Source: Lepus europaeus (lineage: Eukaryota; Chordata; Mammalia; Lagomorpha; Leporidae). Taken from it: DNA of 64,000 nt. Shown piece by piece: positions 55,726 to 64,000 of the stretch (position 1 is the stretch's first letter; every line of letters starts with the position of its first letter). The notes beneath the pieces were generated by a model. It saw only the letters and a list, made by a program, of their open reading frames with translations. It was not told the origin of the DNA and made no database searches. The translations under genes were made by a program, and so were the position numbers. Location of the stretch: contig NC_084827.1 of NCBI RefSeq assembly GCF_033115175.1, positions 127,061,701 to 127,125,700 of the forward strand. The letters are read 5' to 3'.

Positions 55726-56365
55726 AATAAATTTAATGGAGCAGCAGAACTCCTTCTTTCAGGTTAGAAGAAACATTGTGATAGAATTTACAAACAACTA
55801 AAATGTAATTCCACATGTATTTCTCATTACTATTAAACAATATCAAACAACCAAATGTGTTTTTCAACAATCATTGTCATTTGTTTAGTATATCTTATAA
55901 TTATTAGTGTCTTCAAAAGATGATTTTAAATTTATGATTCAAATAACATGTTTTTAAAATAAAATTTCAAAGACAAAGCATTTATCATGATTCAAAGATG
56001 TTAGTTAAAGATAGAAATTAGCTAAACTGTCAGATATAGCCAGGAAGATCAAGAAAAAGTTTTTTTCCCATTATTATACAATATTATATTCTCTTTTCTT
56101 TTTGTCACTTCCAGATTAAGGAAACCAAACAGGTAGACAAAAATTCAATGTGTTGAAGGGTGTTCCAGATCCCCAAAGCACAGAATTTTGGCAAGACAAA
56201 TGTCTCTTTAATAGATTATTTAATGTTCCAAAAAGAAACATACATTTTTTGTGACTTTCTGAGAATTGTTTGAACAATCTCAATAACAAATTTGCTTATT
56301 CCTCCTCACTATCTCAAAAACTATCACATTTTAATACCACACAACTGAATTGATTGACTTTCTTT
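55726..56365. other. AT-rich gene-free spacer
   Basis: No recognised feature. Confidence 0.4.
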
Positions 56366-57893
56366 TTTTAAACATTTATTTAATAAATATAAATTTCCAA
56401 ATTATAACTTTTGGATTATAGCGGCTTTTCCCCCCCATAACCTCCCTCCCACCCACAACCATCCCATCTCTCACTCCCTCTCCCATCCCATTCACATCAA
56501 GATTCCTTTTCAATTATCTTTATATACAGAAGTTCAATTTAGAATATACTAAGTAAAGATTTCAACAGTTTGCACCCACACTGAAACACAAAGTATAAAA
56601 TACTGTTTGAGTACTAGTTATACTGTTAATTCACATAGTACAACACATGAAGGACAGAGATCCTATATGGGGAGTAGGTGCACAGTGACTCTTGCTGTTG
56701 ATTCAACACTTGATGCTCTTATTCATGACGTCAGTAATCACCCAAGGCTTTTTTCCTTTTTTTTTTTTTTTTTTTGGAAGGCAGAGTTAGCGAGAGAGAG
56801 AGAAAGGTCTTCCTTTTCCATTGGTTCACCCCACAATGGCCACTGCGGCCGGCGCACTGCATTGATCTGAAGCCAGGAGCCAGGTGCTTCTCCTGGTCTC
56901 CCATGTTGGTGCAGGGTCCAAGGACTTGGGCCATCCTCCACTGCACTCCCAGGCCACATCAGAGAGCTGGACTGGAAGAGGAGCAACCGGGACAGAATCC
57001 GGCGCCCCAACCGGGACCAGAACCCGGTGTGCCGGCGCCTCAGGTGGAGGATTAGCCTATTGAGCCATGGTGCTGGCCTTACCCAAGGCTCTTTTCATGA
57101 GCTGCCAAGGTTATGGAAGCCTCTTGAGTTCGCCAACTCCGATCTTATTCCGACAGGGTCATAGTCAAAATGGGAGTTCTCTCCTCCCTTCAGAGAAAGG
57201 TATCTCCTTCTTTGATGGCCCATTTTTTTCTGCTGGGATCTCACTCACAGAGATCTTTCATTTAGGTCATTTTTTTTTTTTTTCCACAGTGTCTTGGCTC
57301 TCCATGCCTGAAATACTCTCTTCGGCTTTTTAACTGGATCTGAATGCCTTAAGGGCTGATTCTGAGGCCCGAGTGCTGTTTAGGACATCTTCCATTCCAT
57401 GAGTCTGCTGTGTCTCCCGCTTCTCATGTTGGAGTGTTCTCTCCTTTTTAATTCTATCAGTTAGTATTAGCAGACGCAAGTCTTGTTTATGTGATCCCTT
57501 TGGCTCTTAATCCTATCATTATGATAAATTATGTACTGAAACTGATCACTTTGACTAGTGAGATGGCATTGGTACATGCAACCTTGATGGGATTGAATTG
57601 GAATTCCAGGGCATGTTTCTAACTCTACCGTAAGGGGTAAGTCCGATTGAGCATGTGCCAAACTGTACATCTCCTCCCTCTCTTATTCCCACTCTTAATA
57701 TTTAACAGGGATCACTTTTCAGTTAACTTTAAACACCTAAAATAATTGTGTGTTAATTAAAGGGTTCAACCAATGGTATTAAGTAGAACAAAAAGTGCTA
57801 AAAGGGATAAATTATTAAGTTGTTCCTCAACACTCAGGACATGGGCTTATCAAATCATTGTTTCTCATAGTGTCCATTTCACTTCAACAGACA
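56366..57893 (-). mobile_element. 5'-truncated L1 3' UTR, minus strand
   Basis: Single terminal module (56375-56660; CCCCCCCATAACCTCCCTCC tract), then the standard 3' UTR blocks to GTGTCCATTTCACTTCAACAG (57890). It ends before ORF2. It is the least altered example of the 3' UTR here apart from the nested CSINE (56755-57080), and so is a useful reference for the altered copies at 24 and 37 kb. Confidence 0.88.
56755..57080 (-). mobile_element. Young CSINE with TSD, minus strand
   Basis: Near-consensus. T tract, CGAGAGAGAGAGAAAGGTC, CCATTGGTTCACCCCACAAT, GACCAGAACCCGGTGTGCCG and a head ending GGTGCTGGCC. TSD ACCCAAGGCT lies at 56740-56749 and 57081-57090. Confidence 0.93.
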
Positions 57894-58111
57894 AAGCTCT
57901 TGGTGTGATGTTTACATATTAGTGGAGACAGGAGACACTAAACAGGTAAACATTTTATAACCTCAGGGATAGAGAAATTCTATGAGAGATTAAAAAGCAA
58001 AAGGAGATGGACTACTAGAGAGACTGTCTCTGAGGAAGTGACATTTGAGCAGAGATCCACAGAAAGTGAGAGTGTGAGGAAGGTGAATACCTGAGGGAGA
58101 AGGATTCTTTT
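57894..58111 (+). other. Possible old interspersed repeat
   Basis: The stretch 57930-58090 (GGAGACACTAAACAGGTAAAC ... TCTCTGAGGAAGTGACATTTGAGC) resembles a frequently seen ancient mammalian repeat, but I cannot assign the family with confidence. Confidence 0.4.
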
Positions 58112-58441
58112 CTTTATTTTTATTTTTTATTTATTTTTTGACAGAGTTAGAGAGTTAGAGAGAGAGAGAGAGAGAGGTCTTCCTTCCATTGTTTCACCCC
58201 CCAAATGGCCACTATGGCCGGAGCTACGCTGATCGCTGATCTTAAGCAAGGAGCTAGGTGCTCCCTCCTGGTCTCCCATGTGGGTGCAGGTGCCCAAGCA
58301 CTTGGGCCATCCTCTACTGCCTTCCTGGGACACAGCAGAGAGCTGGACTGGAAGAGGAGCAACCGGGACTAGAACCCGGTGCCCACATGGGATGCCAGCT
58401 CTGCAGGTGAAGGATTAATCAAGTGAGCCACAGCACTGGCC
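58112..58441 (-). mobile_element. CSINE, minus strand
   Basis: TTTATTTATTTTTTGACAGA, AGTTAGAGAGAGAGAGAGAG, CAAGCACTTGGGCCATCC, GACTAGAACCCGGTGCCCAC, and a head ending CCACAGCACTGGCC. A young-to-intermediate copy. Confidence 0.92.
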
Positions 58442-58926
58442 CAAGAAAATCTTTTAAATAAGGTAACTATATGGCTGATGAACAGGACTTGGGAAGTGTA
58501 TGTATGACACCTTTTATTAACTTCCAAGCCATTTGACTTCTTGTGTTATCTTGCATATGGTATTACTCTTTTTTTTCATATACTATTTTCTTTTTGCACC
58601 CATTTGTTGTGAGTCTTTGTGAGTGAAACAGCAATATTTTTCTACCCTCACATTATGTGAGAGAGATGGAAGCTATTCTAGTCAATTTCCTTGATGTATA
58701 CTTTCTTTACCTATCATGATGCATTTTAGTTTCTGACTCATTGGCATTTTTCCCAATACTCTTAAATTTGTCAAAAGTTACAAGTTATTGATCAGTGTTT
58801 TTGTTGCATATTTTTTATAAGAGGGAATTCAGTGTACTGGCTTCTCTGTGTTTGACTATTGTTGAAATAACTGGCACAGTAGTCATTATTAATTTAGATT
58901 GAAAAAATACAAAAGAGACTTGCATT
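58442..58926. other. AT-rich gene-free spacer
   Basis: Nothing recognised. Confidence 0.4.
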
Positions 58927-59212
58927 TAAACTAGACATTAAGACACCAGTTGGAATGTTCATAAGCCATATGGAATACCAGGGTTGGAGTCCCAGTTCCA
59001 CTCCTGATAATGTCTTTCCAATAACATGCACTCTGGGAGGCATTGATGGAGCCCAGCCATCCACTTAGAGAACTGAACTGATTTTACAGGTCTGGCCCAG
59101 CTCTTGCCTTTGTGGGCTTTTGGGAATGAACCAGCAGATATGAACTCTCTCTATGTCTGTCTGTCTACTTTTCTTCTTCTCAAATAAATAAAATAATTTT
59201 AAAAGAAAAAAT
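58927..59212 (+). mobile_element. Old CSINE, plus strand
   Basis: CTAGACATTAAGACACCAGT, GGTTGGAGTCCCAGTTCCAC, GGGAATGAACCAGCAGATAT, a CT-rich tract, and CAAATAAATAAAATAATTTT. Diverged. Confidence 0.8.
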
Positions 59213-59329
59213 CTTACTAATTAAAAATACATTAAAGATACAAGAAATGCAGACATGTTTAGGTTTAACATTATTCTATAAGCCTATAAAATGTCTGATT
59301 TTCTATTAAAGTTATTTTAATATATATTT

Positions 59330-59770
59330 GAGTTATAAATAATTATTATGGAGTGCTATATGATGTCTCAATACATGTATACATTATTTAATGTTCAAAG
59401 CAATGTAAGCATTTTTATCTTCTCAATTGTGTACCATTTCTTTCTGGTAAACATATTAAAAACCTTCTCCTAGTCTTTTTGAAATACATAAAACATTCAT
59501 GTTTTCTATAGTTACCATACTGTGCCATAGAACACCAGAACTTGTTTTTCCTAATTAAAACTGTACTTATTGACCAGACTTTTCCCATCACTTCTCTCCC
59601 AATCTCCCAAGCCTCTGGTAACCATTATGTTACTATCAACTTTATGAGACCAACTTTTTTTTTTTAACCTTTCACATGTGAGAAAAGTAAACCAGACAAA
59701 GAAAGACAACTACCATGTGATCTCACTCACATGTGAATTTATTTATCAGTGGAAACTTTAAAAATAATTC
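59330..59770. mobile_element. Ancient L1 3' UTR remnants, mixed orientation
   Basis: TCTGGTAACCATTATGTTAC and ATGAGACCAACTTTTTTTTT look like an old L1 3' end on the minus strand. The following AAACCAGACAAAGAAAGACA and CATGTGATCTCACTCACATG look like plus-strand L1 3' UTR. Strongly decayed and low confidence. Confidence 0.4.
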
Positions 59771-62089
59771 TTGTTGATTTATAACATATAGCAGAATCTT
59801 ACATACTGTTGATATTTAATAATATTTGATTTACCATTTAGCACTGATTCCTATTGTCAAAGACAAGGTCAAACCCATGCCAATCACTTTCCCTAGCTGT
59901 AACCATTCTGGCAAATTATCTCCTTTTCTGCAGTCAAAAATAAAGAATGTCTGAGTATATTCATATATTTCCTCAAAGGAATGATAAACTATAAGGTTTA
60001 ATTAAAGTGAGTCCTTCTAGCACTATGGACCTCAAGATGGACAGAGTTACAGAGTTTACCATTAAGAAAGCTAAAAGATTTTTAGTTAAATATATATAGC
60101 ATGTATGAGATAGGGTTCATCACTACTTTAGGAGTTCAGTGATTATATTCTCATTAGAGTTAATGGTTAAGGGGTATGATCTTCTTTTTGGTGTTTCCAG
60201 TCACACATTTCCATGTTGATCTTTTGTTCTGTCTACAGAGGCTTGGAACCTTAGTGCATGCCACATAGTCAATCCCTATCCTGTCCTCAGGATTTGATGT
60301 CCCTAGTTTCCCTTACTCTCTCTCTTCCTCCCTGTTTATCTCCCCTTTCACATTTTATAGCATTTTAGAAACTTCAATGAACATTTTGCCTTCCTAAGCC
60401 CTACCAAGTAAGATCTTCCTCTGGGAGCCCCAGATCCTTCTGTTTCAGCTGGGTGTTTGCACTTTTACTATGTATGATGAATTCATAGGGATATGCTATG
60501 TTACTCTCCTTGTCTTTAAACGTTTATATAAAGTGTTCATGCTTTTACATATCAGTGCAAACCTTGATTTTTCCTTTGATATTATTTATGCTATGATTTT
60601 TATTTATTTTTTTTTGTATTTATGCAGGTTGATGCATTTAGGTGTAATTTCTTTTAACTCCTGTGTCATAGCAAAGGGTGTGTTGACTTCTGGATATGTA
60701 TATGGAATGTCTTTAATCTTTCTCACTCTAGGATCGTTTTTGACTTCAGTATGAAAATCCCAGCTTCTTTGCTCAGTGATTGCATAACTACAGCTCTCTT
60801 CCAAAGTTCATCTGAGGATTTCAATAACACACCCAACCAGTTGTTAATTATCATAAAGAATCTGGGCTTCAGTGATTCTGTAGAAAGATATTTGTTGATG
60901 TATTCAAAGAAAGGAAAAAAAGTGAACCAAATTAGCCCTAATGTTCTTTTTTTTTTCAAATCTTATTTGACAGATTTTCACAAAACTGTTCGATTTTTTT
61001 CCCCCAAGTTCAGCTGGAAGGAGGAGTCTGTCACCAGAGTTAAAAATAACTCTGTCCCTAGACTTCCATAATGGTTAAGAAGTTCAGAGAAATTAAAATG
61101 TTTAAAGCCAGCATCACTCCTGCTGCAAAGGGTTTTAGGTAGAATAACTGAAATATATTTTAAAGTTGAGTTAGTTTTACTTCAGTCTGTTTCTGTTGTG
61201 ACAATGTCCATTTAAAACAAGATTTTTGAGATTAATAACAAGAACATGAAATGTTATACTGCAATTGTAGGTCTTTTAAAATGGGTTCTAAAATTTGGAA
61301 CTGCTGCAAAACACATTCTTTCTCCTTTTTGATACATTTTACGACCCCTTTTTAGTTGTGTCTTTTACTGCCCACCAGACAAGCTGAATGACAGGCTTTA
61401 TTTCCTTTGTCCCTTTTTTTCATCTACTCTTCCAGGTATTATGGTCTATTTCATGGGCAAAGGATGTCATACTTTTGTTCTCTCTAAAGGAAGTATCTTC
61501 AGTTTTGTCGTAGGGCTGAGGAAACATTTTATTTTTTATATGAATGTATTCCATGGGCAGGTGGTGTGCTGAGCTTTAAGCAGCTTGATAAATGATTTGG
61601 CGCTGCATAGTGGTGTCAGATAATGTATCTCAGTTGGCAGTCTCATTGAAACAGAATAAGACAGTCATTTTTCTGTTATGTATTAGAATCCTTGAGCCTA
61701 CTCGACTCCCAGCTGTGCTTGCTAGGTGTAAATCCTGCCTTTTCTGTTCCTAGGGCCAGTAATTCACCCAGACCTGCCCATCCAAGTCTGTTTACCTAAG
61801 GATTGCATGCAGCATCATGAGCCACTGCTATCTCTGGGGCATCTGTATGTTCTTTATTTGTGCATATCCAAGTAATACGATTCCAATCAACCAGTTTCCT
61901 GGGAATAATAATAGAGTTGAGGGAATTATTACTTAAGATTCAACCTTATGTAGGAGAATAGATGATTAATTTTAAGAAGCTCACAAATTGGCGCTTAAAT
62001 TTCAGCTTTTGTTAACCTTACGGATACTAACTTTTCATCATGTTTTCTCTAGTAGAATTATGCCTTCACATTCTCAATAAAAGTAGTTC
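59771..62089. other. Gene-free sequence, nothing assigned
   Basis: About 2.3 kb without a recognisable gene, RNA or repeat. The longest frames (94 codons at 60470-60754 and 106 codons at 60751-61071, plus strand) lack motifs, signal sequences in a good start context, or codon bias. I do not call them genes. Confidence 0.45.
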
Positions 62090-62191
62090 TTTTTTTGTTT
62101 CTTCTTTTTAAATTACTTTGTTAATATAAAGAGAACAGATTTCGTGAGTACAATTCTATTTCATGGTTACAATTCTACTTCCCTTCCTCCC
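62090..62191 (-). mobile_element. Host repeat flanking the LTR (left part)
   Basis: TTTTTAAATTACTTTGTTAA through ACAATTCTACTTCCCTTCCTCCC looks like the pyrimidine-rich 3' end of an old L1. The right half seems to resume at 63789 (CTCCCACCCTCAATTCCCCTC). Confidence 0.45.
62187..62191. repeat. 5-bp TSD, left of the LTR
   Basis: CTCCC immediately precedes TGTGG and is repeated at 63789-63793 after CCACA. Confidence 0.75.
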
Positions 62192-62459
62192 TGTGGAGAA
62201 TCCCACAGGAGTCTCGAAAAAGAGTCACAAATCATCGCTTACCTGGAAAAGAGATGAACTGTGGAAACTCCACAGTAAAACATTTAGTTAAAATGTTACC
62301 ACTAGCCACAAGATAAAAGTAAAGTGGAGTTATTCATAATAAGTCAGGAGCTGAGGCAATGCCTAATGGCTGTTAGGGAGACGCTCCTAATCATACCCAG
62401 CAGATATCTCTGGTCAGTCAGATAACAGTGTGCTATGGACAATACCCTCCTACCCACGC

Positions 62460-62560
62460 TGACTGGACTGTTCAAACATAAGTAAGGCGGGAACAGTATT
62501 GACTGGACTGTCAAGCTGCAAGCAAGGAGGAAACAGCATTGATTGGACAACAAGTTGGAG
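62460..62560 (+). promoter_or_regulatory. Enhancer-like direct repeats in the LTR
   Basis: Two 40-bp units (62460-62499, 62500-62539) both start TGACTGGACTGT and share a central AAG-AAGG-GGAA-CAG pattern. A third, degenerate unit starts TGATTGGACAAC at 62540. Direct repeats in this position are typical of LTR U3 enhancers; the bound factors are unknown. Confidence 0.6.
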
Positions 62561-63468
62561 GATGGCAAGCTGGAGAACTGCCAGAAAATGAGGATAAAAA
62601 GGGAGCTCTTGCACCGTTCTCCATCCCCTCAGGGATCATGGCCCGGTTTGTGTGAGCCTCTGGATCTCCACACATCTGGAGCTGAAGAGGCAGCCCATTA
62701 CTCTGCATGAAGCAGATAGTGGCACAAGCTGACAACGGACAAAAGGGCCCAGTGAGTGCGGACCTCTGGATCTCCTCGCACTTGGAGCCAAAAAGCCAGC
62801 CCGCTAGCTTTTGCTACGTGGCACAAGGCGACAACGGGATCAAGAGGCCAATGGAGCTGCTGTGTTGCTGCCCTGCCACTGTGCCTGACCAGCCAAGATG
62901 CTGCCTCACTGCCTTGCCTGGACCCCTTATCAGCTTACTGCCAGACCTGACCACAAAGCTGGACCAGACCTCTCAGCAGGGGACCTCTCCAACTTCTCGC
63001 CTTGCCATCTGCCTGATAACTTTGAGCCTACTGCCCAGAGTGACAGCCTTCCCATGATTTCTTGCCTGTAAGTGACTGATCCGAGATCCATCTCTGATGA
63101 GACATGGAGCTCTGGACCTTGAACACTGACACTCTTTTTCGTGACCGTGATACAAGCCTTGAAAACGCAGCTTTTACAAATAATGTTAGTCATGTGTAAT
63201 ATAATATAACTATGCTTTGACCCTATGTTTTGACCTTATGCAAGGTATCTGCAAATAATGCTAGAGACCTTGATGTACATATAATATTATAATTGGATAG
63301 CCCTCAAAATTACTTTAACACTGCACACTGTGATCTGCAGATTAATGAGTAAGTTCAAGTAGTATTATTGATATTGATATTAATGGTATTGATTCCAGTA
63401 GTCCTCTAGTCATTAAGGAAATAGTGTTACTCTGACAGTTAAGTATTATAGTAAGTTAAGTAGAAGAT

Positions 63469-63535
63469 AAGTAGTTATGTTAAGCTAAGTAGTTACGTTA
63501 AGCTAAGTAGCTAAGTTAAGTAGTTAAATCATGAT
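63469..63535 (+). repeat. Short tandem repeats in the LTR
   Basis: About 18-bp units of AGTAGTTAtGTTAAGCTA repeated two to four times with decay, followed by looser GATAAGTGTATT units to about 63615. Confidence 0.75.
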
Positions 63536-63668
63536 TAAGTAGTGGTGTTGTTTATTGATAAGTGTATTAAATAGTATAGATTGATAAGTATATTGATACT
63601 GATAAGTGTATTGACCTCAATGAGCATGCTGATGATTAGTGTGATAAAAAACCCCTGGTTGTGTAAGC

Positions 63669-63675
63669 AATAAAA
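63669..63675 (+). terminator. LTR poly(A) signal
   Basis: AATAAA within GCAATAAAATCTCTCATTGG, with a downstream GTGTCCTTGTGTTCCTTTC stretch as the GU-rich element. Confidence 0.65.
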
Positions 63676-63788
63676 TCTCTCATTGGAAAGACAGTCTTGT
63701 GTCCTTGTGTTCCTTTCTTCCCCATGACTGACAAGTTGTATGTTGCACTTGCTACTGTCGAGCTGTGTGACAGCAGGCGCTCACCACA

Positions 63789-64000
63789 CTCCCACCCTCA
63801 ATTCCCCTCATTCCTTTTTTTCTTTAATTTCTGTAAAAATGTACTTCCCCTCCACTCAATAATCACAGTCTCAATATACCCTAACCATAATATTCAACAA
63901 ATAAAGCAATCAAAATACCACTTTTCCACAGGAGTATAAGTAAGGCCTAAAAAACAATCAAATGTCACAATGTTTGTTTCTTCTTTATAAATGAAATCCA
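63789..64000. other. Flank right of the LTR, old L1-like at its start
   Basis: Begins with the right TSD and pyrimidine-rich sequence that seems continuous with 62090-62191 if the LTR is removed. The remainder is AT-rich with no gene. Confidence 0.4.

Larger units (their letters stand above)
62192..63788 (+). mobile_element. Solo LTR of an endogenous retrovirus (1.6 kb)
   Basis: Begins TGTGG and ends CCACA, a 5-bp inverted-repeat TG...CA terminus, with CTCCC duplicated on both sides. Since TSDs flank a single LTR, the internal provirus has been lost by LTR-LTR recombination. Inside are three ~40-bp direct repeats (62460-62560), a TATA-like GATAAAAAGG (62593-62602), an ~100-bp tandem duplication (62650-62750 and 62752-62849), 18-bp tandem repeats (63470-63530), and AATAAA near 63670 followed by a GT/T-rich stretch (63690-63715) that suits 3'-end processing. 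It has no recognised coding content; a 116-codon frame at 62707-63057 crosses the duplication. A 5-bp TSD argues against typical gammaretroviral (4 bp) or betaretroviral (6 bp) integrases. The family is not named. Confidence 0.75.

Noticed and set aside
60751..61071. 106-codon plus-strand frame
   Set aside because: Overlaps two minus-strand frames of similar length in AT-rich DNA, with no family motif.
62707..63057. 116-codon frame in the LTR as a gene
   Set aside because: No motif, and it crosses a tandem duplication in a non-coding LTR. Kept only as a finding to test.

Overview
This is mammalian nuclear DNA from a lagomorph, almost certainly the European rabbit (Oryctolagus cuniculus). The species call rests on about 23 copies of the tRNA-derived rabbit C-repeat SINE (CSINE) on both strands, on many rabbit-type L1 3' ends, and on the absence of any bacterial gene organisation. 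There is no intron-bearing host gene. The window is AT-rich, repeat-dense intergenic (or deep intronic) sequence whose coding content is all retroposed.

Layout. 1-8.3 kb: decayed L1 pieces in both orientations, including a twin-priming-type inversion at 3.8-8.3 kb, with nested CSINEs. 9.86-13.38 kb: a complete processed retrocopy of LSM14A mRNA with an open 463-codon reading frame, 5' UTR, long 3' UTR, poly(A) tail and a 14-bp target-site duplication (TSD). 15-18.4 kb: an ancient L1 5' region. 19-23.3 kb: sparse repeats, including an old MIR. 24-33 kb: stacked minus-strand L1 3' ends of several ages. One of them carries a fragment of tyrosyl-tRNA synthetase (YARS1) mRNA just after its ORF2 end. 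34.4-35.5 kb: two CSINEs with clean TSDs. 37.11-45.47 kb: a full-length 8.36-kb minus-strand L1 with an 11-bp TSD, intact ORF1, ORF2 broken only by one extra base in an A8 run, a 5' UTR with a YY1-like site, and a 3' UTR that carries retroviral gag-nucleocapsid/protease-like sequence. 46.6-50.2 kb: a nest of SINE in L1 in L1. 51-59.8 kb: more CSINEs and L1 3' ends. 62.19-63.79 kb: a 1.6-kb solo LTR with TGTGG/CCACA ends and a 5-bp TSD.

How it fits together. L1 ORF1p, a nucleic-acid chaperone, and ORF2p, an endonuclease/reverse transcriptase, are the known machinery that copies L1, mobilises SINEs and makes processed gene copies. The LSM14A copy and the large L1 both sit at TT/A-type target sites, as L1 endonuclease predicts. 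The most unusual items are the foreign sequence inside two different L1 3' UTRs (retroviral gag/protease in one, YARS1 in the other), a shared tandem duplication of the L1 3' terminal module in two copies, the intact LSM14A retrocopy, and the repeat-rich solo LTR. All family names come from reading and recall; no database search was possible.
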